A DNA stretch of 64,000 nt. Origin: Corythucha ciliata. Its lineage: Eukaryota; Arthropoda; Insecta; Hemiptera; Tingidae. Of the stretch, positions 11,141 to 21,147 are shown piece after piece; positions within the stretch are counted from its first letter, which is position 1, and every line of letters begins with the position of its first letter. Under the pieces are notes generated by a model that was not told where the DNA came from, ran no database searches, and saw nothing but the letters and a program-made list of their open reading frames with translations. The stretch lies in assembly GCA_038030265.1 (NCBI GenBank), contig CM075939.1, positions 16,969,253 to 17,033,252 on the forward strand. The letters are read 5' to 3'. The translations under genes and the position numbers were made by a program.

Positions 11141-11283
11141 AGCCCTGTTCACACGATGCAATTTTTGAAGCTATATTGCATGGTGGTTTTTTAAAAACAT
11201 ATGTTCCTTGGTGTTGTGACCGGATGTTTTTGAAAAACCAGCATGCAATACAGCTTCAAACATTGCATCGTGTGAACAGGGCT
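11141..11283. mobile_element. 143-bp hairpin element, AGCCCTGTTCACACGATGC termini
   Basis: Long inverted arms begin AGCCCTGTTCACACGATGCA and end with the reverse complement. The insert interrupts the surrounding array and is flanked by TAA and TTA. The centre contains TAAAAACATATGTTCC, which also occurs at the centre of the hairpin at 25011-25129 despite unrelated arms. A truncated relative starts at 63982. Confidence 0.75.
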
Positions 11284-11560
11284 TTAGTTTAGGCACAATT
11301 GCAAGTTTTGGAGCCTTTTTCGTGGTGGCGGATCCAACAGGCTATAGCGGGCTTCAACAGACCGGATATGCCGAATATCCACGGCAAGTTTTCAGGGTCT
11401 TCATTTTTAATTCAATCAAAACTTCCCAGGGGCGCAAGTAGCAAAATATTTTGGGAGGATGTGAGAGTTAATTTTACCACCTTTCTGCTACAGTTTTTAC
11501 CACTCCCCCCCCCCGGGTGCTATCTGGACAGATAGCACCAGCTTTGTGAAAACCCGACCT
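11284..11560. other. No gene seen
   Basis: A short continuation of the array is followed by unique sequence with a C run near 11506-11515. Confidence 0.3.
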
Positions 11561-11830
11561 GCGAAAATGGGTAATTGGCTAGTGGAACCCGCTAAAATGA
11601 TTTTTAGTGAGACAAAACCGCGAAAATGAGCTGGCGAGAAAAATCCGCAAAATTTGCTTTTGAATAAGCGAACCCCGCTTAATTTTTTTCCAACAACTCG
11701 TGACATTGGGGTTTTAGTGAGCCAGAAACGTCAAAATGGGGTTTTTGCGAGAGAAATTGCGTTTTTAGAGAGTGAAATCCGAGGAATTCAAGAAATCTGA
11801 TAAATTATTTTTATGTGAGCGTTGACGAAA
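11560..11830. repeat. Degenerate ~32-bp array, GCGAAAATG/TTTTTAGTGAG units
   Basis: Units such as AACCCGCTAAAATGATTTTTAG and AACCGCGAAAATGAG recur with ~32-bp spacing. Same general family as 490-1520. Confidence 0.5.
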
Positions 11831-12229
11831 CTAAGTGGCCTCATGGAATTTTTAATTTTTGATGATTTGTATCGTGTATCTGTTGTGATCAAATGCCGTA
11901 ATTTCGCATTTCATGAAATGACCAGTCATTTCATGAAGTAACAATGAGTTTAGAACACTAAACACCCACCTTTTTCTGACCAGGAATTTTGGTAATTTCA
12001 TGAACCAGTGGTGGCCAGAGCTGCCCCAACGTGGGTGCGTCTTTGAGTCTACGGGAGGGCAATTGGTCCCTTCTGTCTATGTTTCTGAAAAGAAGAAAAT
12101 GAAACAAGGCTAACCTCTACAAATAAATAACATAAAAATATTAATAATATCAATTAAAAAAATGATTTGTAATGCAATAAAAAGTCACAACGACTCGAAT
12201 TGAGCAAACAAACGTTTTACTCAGATTGG
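11831..12229. other. AT-rich, no gene seen
   Basis: Contains a short repeat of CATTTCATGAAATGACC near 11908-11940 and AT-rich sequence, nothing coding. Confidence 0.3.
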
Positions 12230-12720
12230 CGTCAGCTGCCCTTGAACAAGGCGTTAGAATCGGATCTGCCGATTTGGCCCTTTAAAACTACAATTTAGTA
12301 GATTTCTCTTCAATTCATTGGTTCGGGCCACTCGAAAAAACAATTTCAAAGATTCGGCTCTTAGAAGTGCAGGAAACCCGATTTCGCATGTTTGGCTCTT
12401 TCAATAATACTCAATTTTGAGGTTCTGACTCCTTCAAAGTCAGTCTTCATCATTTGAATTCATCAGTTGAATTCTTCAAAAAATTGTTCAGATTTGGCTC
12501 TTTGAAAGTTGAAATCTCAATGCCGCAGATTTTCTCTCCTTTACAGATCATAATTTCTTGGGTATTTGGGCATTCCAGAATACCAATTTTAATTCATAAT
12601 TCAGAATTAATTTCGCGGGTTTGGCTCATATAGTAAAAAAATGGGTCTAGGTCTTTCGAGACCCAAATTTCGTGAATTTGGCTCACTCAATAATAATCCA
12701 TCATTAATATTGAAGCAATA
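12230..12720. repeat. Degenerate ~32-bp array, TTTGGCTCTTTCAA family
   Basis: Units like GATTTGGCTCTTTGAAAG and AATTTCGCGGGTTTGGCTC recur, reverse orientation relative to 490-1520. Confidence 0.55.
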
Positions 12721-13256
12721 TCAATGTATATTATTATTAAATTATAACCTTTTTTTTTGTCTAGGCAGGAGATGACACTTCTGAGATCGCCATACATTTT
12801 CTGCGGGACAAGGGCCCACACCAGACGTATAGCTGTTGGTGATCACCCCTTTGGGATGCTTTAAAATGGCTGTCAAGTGTAAAAATTGGTTTTTCCTAGA
12901 AAACCACCATCGTCATCCAATTTCGAATGAATCCCTGAGGCTACTAGTAAGCCTCGAAATTTCGCACAATTTTTTAATCTGGTGTGCTTACACCCCAAGC
13001 GGAACTCAAAGGGTACACCGGGGTCCTTTTTAACGGGGCTCTAAATTGTCTGCTTCCGCCTTTCATTTCCCAAGTTATAGCTCTTTCCTACATTAAGTTG
13101 GATGGTGATATTATTGCTTCGTAACTCATATTAAGAACTTAAAAAAAAAAAAAAAAAGTAAAAGAATTTTACTTTGCCATATAGTTATCCAAACCCCCCC
13201 CCCCCATCGAAGTCGACGGGTGTTTTGGCTTTTTCTTCATAACTATAACAACTTGA
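12721..13256. other. No gene seen
   Basis: Contains a poly-A run near 13141-13157 and a C run near 13195-13205. The open frame at 12836-13033 has no supporting feature. Confidence 0.3.
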
Positions 13257-13495
13257 TTAATGTTATATTTTTAGGGTTTTGGCTTTTTTCTTCTTCTACT
13301 TCTTCGTTTCCTGAGTTTTCGCCTTCTTGTGCTGAAGGCATCGTCAGAGAACTTTTTGGGTCACATGTCTATGATTTAAAATAAAGAAAATCCCAAAAAG
13401 TTCTCTGACGATGCCTTCAGCACAAGAAGGTGAAAGCTCAGGAAACGAAGAAGTAGAAGAAGAAAAAAGCCAAAACCCTAAAAATATAACATTAA
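13257..13495. repeat. Snapback hairpin with coding-like arms
   Basis: Two 104-bp arms (13257-13360 and 13392-13495) are about 98% inverted identical around a 31-bp loop. Read rightwards, the second arm holds an ATG at 13411 and a 30-residue frame rich in Glu, Ser and Lys (starting MPSAQEGE, containing EEVEEEK) that stops at 13501-13503. The arm looks like a captured or inverted exon fragment rather than a standard MITE terminus. Confidence 0.7.
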
Positions 13496-13640
13496 TAAGT
13501 TAACCACAGTATAATAGCGTTTTCCATTTGCACACAAAATGCGCCCTGTGGCAGCTCATTGCAGCGCCGGCCTTTGAAATTTGGCGCCCCCGGGCGAATC
13601 TTTCACCAACGTGGCAACACCTGCGTGAAGTGGCCCTCAC
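13496..13640. other. No gene seen
   Basis: Unique GC-richer sequence without recognisable features. Confidence 0.25.
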
Positions 13641-15020
13641 GAGCCGCGAATTAGGGTTTTTTTCCATATTTTATCGGTGAATTAGCAATTTGTTTCCGTT
13701 TTAGACGCGAATGAGCGATGTAGTGCAAAATTGCTGTTTCGTGGCAAGAATGCGCCGATTCGTGCATTCGTGGTCTCACGATCCAACTTCCAGGCCAAAA
13801 TTGTGAAAAAATTGCTGATTCTCGGTGTATGAAGGCCATTTTTTGGCTATAATGTAGCGCAAAAGTGATGTTTAGAGCTCATCCCGCACTAACAGAAGCG
13901 AATTAGCGATTTATCTCCATTTCAACGTGAATTAGCGATTTTTCTTGCAATGCATTTGTGTTTTTCCTGATTTGAGCCGTTAATGAGCGATTTTACCCGT
14001 GAATAAGCGCTATATTTTCCAATTTTAGCCACGAAGTTGTCTCCGGAAACCGCTACTTGCTATTTACTCGGTTCATTTCTGTGTCTCGATTCAAGCAAAT
14101 GTTCTTAATTTAACCCCATGAATAGTCATTTTTCTTTATTTCAGCCGTGAATTAGCGTTTCACCTGATTTTAGCCTCCTAGCTTTTGTTTCCCAATTTTC
14201 GCTGCTAATTAACACTTTTTCTTAATTTTATCCGCAAATTAGCGCACTGCCCTTATTTAGCCGTGGATGATCGATTCTTTGCCAATTTAGCAAATTTGTC
14301 ACCATTTTGGCCGTGAATTAGCGATTTATCTGAAACTTCGTGTTCGTCCTGACTTCTTAATTTTCTCTGAATTAGTAAATTTTCTCATTTTAACCTCCTA
14401 CTAGCCATTTTCTTCATTCATTTAGGATTTTTCTACGTTTCATCAACGAATTAAAGTTCCCCCAATGTTCGCCGCGAATTACATAACGCTTTTTCTGAAA
14501 TTTGGCCACGGATTAGCGATTTTTTTTTCATTTTCTGGATCGAAGCCGCTAATTGACGTTTTTTCCATTTAATCCGCGAATTAGCGTTTTCCTTACTTCA
14601 GCGCTTCTTATCAATTTTATGGATGAATTAGCAATTATTCTCTATTTTAGCCGCGAATGGATGATTTTTTGTCATTTCAGCGATTTTTCACCATTTTAGC
14701 TGTGAATTAGCGTGTTTCGTATTTTTCAACGCGAATTACTGTTTTCTTACACTCTATTTACGATTTTAGAGCTTTTTCTCAATTTTAGCCGTAAATTAAC
14801 GCTTTACGTTGCGAATTAGCTATGTATTTTTCTTAATATTATCCGTGATTTAGCACTTATTCTCACTTCTGTCCGTGAATCAGTTATTTTTCTCAATAAT
14901 TTCAGCCGTGAGTTAGCCATTTATCTCAATTTCAGCCCCAAATTAGCGTTATTTTCAATTTTGGTCTGGATTAAGTGGGCACTTAGCGGAGGATTAGTCG
15001 CCCACGAGGATGCGCGAATT
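13640..15020. repeat. Degenerate ~30-bp array, GCGAATTAGCGATTTTTCT family (largest example)
   Basis: Roughly 40 diverged units read AGCCGCGAATTAGCG followed by ATTTTTCTCAATTTT. Spacing varies from 26 to 36 bp and many units carry substitutions and small gaps. No open frame of interest. The regular phrase makes this the reference example of the family. Confidence 0.8.
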
Positions 15021-15480
15021 GTAGCGTTTTCCATTTGCACAAAAATCCGAGGGGCGCCAAAATCCAATATTAAAAATGATAATTTATCAATTATCACTGA
15101 AGGCAACGGGGCGGGCCATTGTGAAATAAGGCTCAGCGGGCCACTTCTTGGTCCGCCGCGAGCTCTGGGTTGGCCCCCCTTGCCCTAGATCATAAGAAAC
15201 ATCCTGTACAGGTGCCAGACACGATCATATGATCCGAATTTTTCATACGGTGGGCTCCCGGACTATAAAGTATTTTTCGGACGAATCCTATTACTATCCG
15301 GATATTTGGTTGGTTCCAGTTAGTCTGGAGGACCTGAGTCTTACGCTTACTACAGTTGGGCTAAAATTGATTCGCAGCGAATCCTACCTCCTGAACGCGT
15401 CTGTGAGCCATTTCTGCTTATTGAACGCTTTCTATTGCATTAAACAATCATTGGATTGTCGCTAATGAGCGATTCATCTA
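15021..15480. repeat. Dispersed repeat fragment, related (inverted) to 31.68-31.87 kb
   Basis: GCCAGACACGATCAT followed by GAATTTTTCATACGG and GGGCTCCCGGACTATA appears in reverse complement at 31.68-31.85 kb. The rest of the stretch looks unique and has no supported gene. Confidence 0.45.
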
Positions 15481-15830
15481 CCACCTGGATGGTTTTCCGA
15501 ACTCCGAACATAATTTCCCACGAATTGTAGAAGTAAATCTACTACTTACCAAAGGAGGAAGAAATGAGCACTTGGTGTGTATACATTCGTTAAAAATTGC
15601 GTGAAAATTGTGAGACATAATGTTTCCACCCCATGTTATCCACTTAAAAAGGTATTTTACCACCCGAAAGTACAATTCAGAGCGAGTTTTACCATCTGAG
15701 AAGTCATTCACCGAATTTGGGGGGGGGGGGGTCTGACACAACCCCCCTCAATTTGCGCCCCTTACTTCGATATGCACGTTTCGGGACCTTTTAGTGGTGG
15801 CGAAACTCTGGCTGCTAGCCGGGCTCATCA
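15481..15830. other. No gene seen
   Basis: A G run lies near 15720-15731. The minus-strand frame over 15478-15741 starts in this run and is not convincing. Confidence 0.3.
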
Positions 15831-15965
15831 GTGCAAAGCCCGGGACGAAATTGGAAGTTTCACATTTTCGGGTGTTAATTTAAACGAAATTGCCAGTTTA
15901 GGGTAATAATATAAGCAAAATTGCCAGTTTCGGGGCCAATATTTTGTGGCGGCGGACAAAACCAT
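15830..15965. repeat. Short degenerate array, GAAATTGCCAGTTTCGGG units
   Basis: Four units of the 33-bp family seen at 11.0 kb and 63.3 kb. Confidence 0.45.
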
Positions 15966-16049
15966 TGAGGGAAATTACGCGACGTGGGTGCTGTCACAAA
16001 ATGACACATATAACTTAATTTATTTTAATTAATTAAAATAAATTATTTT

Positions 16050-16055
16050 TTTATT
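16050..16055 (-). promoter_or_regulatory. Polyadenylation signal AATAAA of the ABCG gene
   Basis: An AATAAA hexamer on the minus strand lies ~40 nt beyond the ABCG stop codon. Several further copies follow in the AT-rich flank. Confidence 0.45.
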
Positions 16056-16093
16056 TTCACGTTTCAAACAATTAGCAAAACGATTGCAGTCAC

Positions 16094-18821
16094 TCAGTAC
16101 GCCGCTGGTTTTTTACACCTTCTCAAAAGGGCTATATACCCGAGGGCGTGATAAATACAATAAATGCTCGTCAAACCTATAATATCGACGATCATGTTAC
16201 TCTCTTTGTAGCCGTAATAGTCGAGGACTGCCGTTCCTGTTTTTACACAGGGCACATTGATGTCTTTGGAGCACGCTGAATTTAAACAAAGTTGAGGTTG
16301 TTTTTAAGCTCGAGAATAAAGTTTTTAAATCGTCAACTTACGGATGTCTTGGATTTGGGTCCATTGCATGATGGAAATGAATTCCAAGCCGTAGTAGAAT
16401 ATTGAAACATATTTAACCCACGCAAATTGAATTGGGACATCGCTGCAAATAAAAATGGCGTGATTCGTGACGAACAAAAACGTCAAGTCGTGACCTTACT
16501 CTAAAGCCATAAAGACGCCGCAGAATAGCAATGCGACCTGTTCATAGGGAACTGACAGTAAGGACGCTCTCGAGATGCTTTTGAACACAGCTGATACCAA
16601 GCAGCCGTACGCCGTGGCCGCTGTAGACGCCATAATAACAGGAACGCAGAATCTAAGGAATCCGTAAAATCCACCGAAGAGTCCGGAAATGAAAAATGTA
16701 ACGACCGCATAAATTGTAGGTTCGACAATTGATCGGGGGATCTACAGGGGGGGAAAAACGAGGGGAGATTAAGCAGGGCCCAGTGGTGTCAAAAATGTAC
16801 AAAGTTACCAATGTTAATATTTTAGAAACGTAGTAAGTGTCCGGCGTGTAGAGACCGGCGTCAATCTCTCGAAGGAGGAGTGGGATTTCAGCTGGGAATG
16901 TGTGGGCGACGCTGTACGTGAATGTGAACGTCGTTTCGACGATGACTAAATACAGGAACCCCTGAAGATTTTGAATTCCTTTTTGATCGATCGTCAACCC
17001 TCCGTAAGGTATGGAGATGAGAAGTGCCATGAACTGTAAGTAATACGCTCATTGGCTTAATAAGAATTTGTACCGTTGGAAGGCCATAAATTTAAGTACC
17101 AGATACAGGGAAAACCGAACGAGAAACGTTTTCGGATTCCTCCCGAGGTCTACAAACGATCTCCAAGTCAGCCAACCCAGCTGTACGAATTTCGACGGTT
17201 TTCTCCTGTGAAAATAAACTCCAGTGAGAACAAGACGGAGGCTTCAAATTGAGCAATACTAACACTGAAACGTATTGATTCAATTCATTTCCCGCGAGCT
17301 TAAACCAAAAATGTCTCATTAGGTCGCCTGAGGGTCTTTTATTTCAGTAAAGCAAAATCATTACCACGCTGAGGGCATCCGAAGAGTCCGAGGACGATGT
17401 GACGTTGAAACAATCCATTTTTTCACCTGCTGCAACTTCTAGTTCCAGCCGCCTCATCAATTCGTCGTATTCTTTGGAATTTTTATATTGTTTGCAGATA
17501 TTTTCAACTCGTCTTTCACTCTCCTCGTCATTTTCAAGTGCCAAATTCGAAATTAAAAATTCGGCTAAATTATACGTAGGAGGACAATAAATGCCCAAAC
17601 TGTGGAAACGTTAACGTAAAGTCCCATAAAAAAAAAAAAAAAAAAATCATTTCTAGCAATTTTGAAACTTACGAGTTGAAATAGTTTTCAGCTCTATCAG
17701 TGTCGCTAAACAGCGCCATTTTTCCACCGGCAACCAACAGGTAGACTTGATCGAACATATCCAGAAGGCCTGAAGCCGGCTGGTGAATTGTGCAAATGAT
17801 CGTCTTACCCTTGACGGCGAGTTTTTTCAATTGTTCAACGACAGCCATGGCACTGTAGCTGTCGAGCCCTGTGGTGGGTTCATCGCAGAACAATATTGCA
17901 GGGTCTGTCAGGAGCTTTAATCGAGTGGATTAACAAGGGGGGGTATTCATATTTCCAAGTCAGCTCTGATGGTGGGGGGGGGGAGCTTCACTTACTTGAA
18001 CGGCCATTGACAGTCTTTTCTTTTCTCCTCCTGATAACTGAGATATTCTGTTGTTTTTAACGCTGACTAAGCCCATTTCTGACAAAATGGACAAGATGAT
18101 CTGGTTTCGCTGGCTCTTCGTCGTATTTCGGTCCATTTTGAGACGTGCCTGTGCCATTTCAGGTTAATACGCGTAAAACAAAAAATGCTATCAGAGGCTT
18201 ACCATAAATTGAAGGTGCTCCAAAACCGTCAAAGTTTCCAATACTAAATCTTTCTGCGGAACGAACCCCGAAATTCGCAACATGAGGTCCTTTGAAATTT
18301 CTTTCCCATTGACTAATACTTGGCCTCGCATATTTCCTTTAGCTCTTTGACTGATCGTGGCTAAAAGCGTAGTTTTTCCCGCACCACTAAAAAAAAAAAG
18401 ACGGTTTATTAGCGAGAAATGTTCTAAATTTCAAGATTACGGATTTTACCTTGGACCAAGTATGGCCATAATATGACCCGGTTCCGCTATGCCACTCACT
18501 TGACAAAAAAGTAAAATAACAATTTTTACTAATTATGAATTTATTACTAACTCATTTACGACCATAATGATGAGTCTCCCTACCTTTACTCAAGATTTTC
18601 TCGTCTTTGAATTTTTTAGAGAGCCACGAACTTCTCGACTCATCCACTTTTTTCACCCAAACGGAGAGCCGGTGCCACGACAGTGTGAGACCCATTGGAC
18701 CTGTCGGTGACGGCGTATGACTTGGGCTCGGCGCCTCCGTGTCACTCGGTGGAAAAAATTGATTCAATTCATCGGGTTTTGACGGGTAACCCAAGACAAT
18801 GTCGGCGTAGCTTTTGTCCAT
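16094..18821 (-). CDS. ABCG-family (white/brown/scarlet type) half-transporter
   Basis: Eleven minus-strand exons join in frame: 18821-18584, 18498-18450, 18386-18203, 18148-17996, 17914-17673, 17599-17365, 17180-17100, 17033-16809, 16741-16500, 16442-16342 and 16275-16094, giving about 643 residues. The order is ATP-binding domain then membrane domain, as in ABCG proteins. Visible motifs are Walker A GPSGAGKT (~94-101), Q-loop VPQKD (~Q140), signature LSGGEKKR (~195), Walker B ILFCDEPTTGLDS (~215-227) and H-loop TIHQPA (~H252). The C-terminal half has hydrophobic segments (for example FMALLISIPYGG, AVVTFFISGLFGGF, QVALLFCGVFMAL) and Cys residues in the last extracellular loop (DIPCS...VPC). 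Family members are membrane exporters that dimerise; substrates include lipids, sterols and pigment precursors, and nothing here fixes the substrate. The exon 6/7 join is the weak point: the best-looking acceptor (CAG|GAG at 17205) is out of phase with donor GTG|GTAATG, whereas CGTACAG|CTG (17180) keeps the frame. Confidence 0.9.
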
Positions 18822-20155
18822 TTGATCGAATTAGGCTGAAAATCTGGGGAAAAAAGAAAAACGTCCTAAGTTATTAGAAGAGAAAAAGGGAAAAAGGACA
18901 GTCTATGTATTACATCGGAAAGCTCGATTTATTCCTACTTTTGTTATTCCTGGAAGGCTATCTTCGATAAACGCCGATAATTCTTTTGTATTACAGACAA
19001 AAGTTTAATTTCAAAGCTTCCCTACTATTTTCGATTTTTGTTTACGACTGGTCCTTTTCACAGTCCTACTTAAGAAATACAGATAAACCTATTATAAGTA
19101 TACAATCTTTTCAAATCGGTCGAGGAGAACTTTATAGAGAGAGGGGATTTTTTGGCTATAAACGAATGGTAAGTGAAGGAATCCTTCTGGAAAGTGGCCT
19201 CAAATTCCACTCGCCGAACTAAAATCACGGGTATGGGCGAATGCGAGGACACACAGCGGATCGACTTCTCTGAGCAACTACTAACTATATCAGGGAATTT
19301 CACCCTGTAAATTAAGTTGTGCGCTATGCGGTAAAAAATAAACTATGTCCCAAATGAGGAAGGTGCACGTATCAGAAATTTTGGTCTCTGACGCTTTTTT
19401 ATTGTGAAATTCGGTTAAATAACGCGATTGGCATCCTTTTTCACCATAAAAATGAATGCAATATATTTAAAATATTATATTTTTATGTAAGGACAAGGTT
19501 CGAGGGGGTAACTACCTACCTCAGCCCCTGTGTGACGTACCAGAGCTTGCACGAGGCTACTACATACACTTCTGAAGCATTGGGGCGGCATATTTTCTCA
19601 CTCATCAACCTTTCACATACGTTTTTGTTTATTTTTTGGTTTATTATATCCGTGTGGCTTGTGCGCGCTCCGTGTGGCTTCGAGGCGAGTTCTTCGTTCA
19701 ATCCATAAAAAAGGTGGGACATTTCATCTGCGAACGATTACTTCGTTAAAACATTGTTTTATTACACTTATATTTGTCCCATTAGAGATCATAAATGACC
19801 CAGGTGGAATTTGAAAGGCCGATTCAAATAATCTGCCGCGACCACAACTAACTGGGAGCTTTGTGAATACATTTCCGAAGTTTTCAAGATCTCTACGGAA
19901 ATTTAAAACTCCAAATTGCAGAGGTGCGTGTATAAGTGTCAGTTAATAAATGGCGCACAATTATCGGATTCATCATTTCTCCCGTGTTTTTTTTAATCAG
20001 GCCGGGCCGAAAAACTTATGGAGACCAAAGTATTGGCTACGTCCAATGAAAAAGAGAGGGAAGCTCCGTAAAAGTACAGACATCATAGTCTAATTACCTA
20101 ATTTTTATATGTATAATAAAAAACTTATTTGATTTTATCAATCACTATCAAAACA
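18822..20155. other. No gene seen upstream of the ABCG gene
   Basis: This 1.3-kb stretch should contain the ABCG promoter, but no motif stands out. Short open frames (18986-19222, 19070-19303, 19516-19722) show no domain. Confidence 0.3.
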
Positions 20156-20565
20156 AAAAGTTTTGTTCCGACAGCAGCCTGTCGGGAAAAGTGCATTTCA
20201 TTCATGCGACAATCGAGTCAAACCTCATAAGTTAGAACGATATCAATCAACTATGAATCACATTTAGGCCGTGGTATAGAAAGTCAAAATCATAAAATCG
20301 TGTTTCTTTTTACCGCAGGCCCCTTTTTTTGGCACCAACTGAGGGGGAACAAAATGATGAAAATGAAACACAGTCGGTTTGGTTGCCTATACGATATGGG
20401 AAGGTGGACTCTTGTTAGAGGAGTTATTTGCAATTAAAATCTTTATCCCGGCCTAAATTTCATTCATAATTGATTGATATCGTTCCAACTTATGAGGTTT
20501 GACTCGATTGTCGCATGAATGAAATGCACTTTTCCCGACAGGCTGCTGTCGGAACAAAACTTTTT
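20156..20565. mobile_element. Foldback element with ~104-bp inverted arms
   Basis: The left arm (20156-20259) begins AAAAGTTTTGTTCCGACAGC. It is inverted at 20461-20565 with one or two mismatches. Each arm contains the small palindrome GACAGCAGCCTGTC. The ~200-bp centre has no coding potential. Non-autonomous MITE-like foldback. Confidence 0.75.
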
Positions 20566-20584
20566 TCAGATTACGTTAATTTTC

Positions 20585-20664
20585 AGATCAGTTACAATTG
20601 GTTAAATGGTATGTCACTATTCCATCATTGCGGAATGCGGAGTGCCTGGGTTCGAATCCGAAAC
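20585..20664 (+). tRNA. tRNA-like sequence (pseudogene or SINE head)
   Basis: A B-box GGGTTCGAATCCG at 20648-20660 is preceded at the right distance by an A-box-like AATTGGTTAAATGG. A central stem ATTCC/GGAAT has an eight-base loop instead of seven, so this is unlikely to be functional. T-rich sequence follows. It abuts the foldback element. Confidence 0.35.
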
Positions 20665-21147
20665 AATTTTTTTTTAATTTTTTTTTGTTCCTCCCTTTTT
20701 GGCCCACCTCAGGATTTTTTACTCAATATTTATTAGGCTGTAGGCAAATCAAATAAAAGAGACGGCTCGAAATTCAGTGTCAATGAAATTTTTTGGTAAT
20801 TGGGTGGTCCAGTAAGGCATAGCGTTAATTTAATAGCTCCCCTCCGCCGAGAACTCCCCTGCCATATCAACGGATTTGGTTCACTAGGGTCTCATACGAA
20901 AGCGCGTTCATTTCTCATTACTCGAGTCAATTTTGGGGGCAATTGCAACAACAGCCGTGCGGTAGCGAATTTTCAACTAATTCAAACCCCTCTTTTACAC
21001 CGTTCCCGTGGACCGATTCATCTGGATCACGAACTCGTCCGAGATATTCACGCTATTGATTTTTAGACCAAATTTAGTTGCCCTAAGTCAAAAATTGCGA
21101 CCGTGATCGTGCTAACAAGCAAGGGGCCATATATAAATAAATAAATA
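20665..21147. other. No gene seen
   Basis: Unique sequence. The open frame at 20800-21066 has no recognisable feature. Confidence 0.3.

Noticed and set aside
13640..15020. Regularly spaced repeats as a possible CRISPR array
   Set aside because: Units are diverged, spacing varies, spacers are absent, no cas genes are present and the DNA is eukaryotic.
17205..17319. Minus-strand 75-residue frame (17319-17092) as the true exon 7 frame
   Set aside because: Its translation lacks ABCG features, while the shifted frame reads GWLTWRSFVDLGRNPKTF, typical of the start of an ABCG membrane domain.
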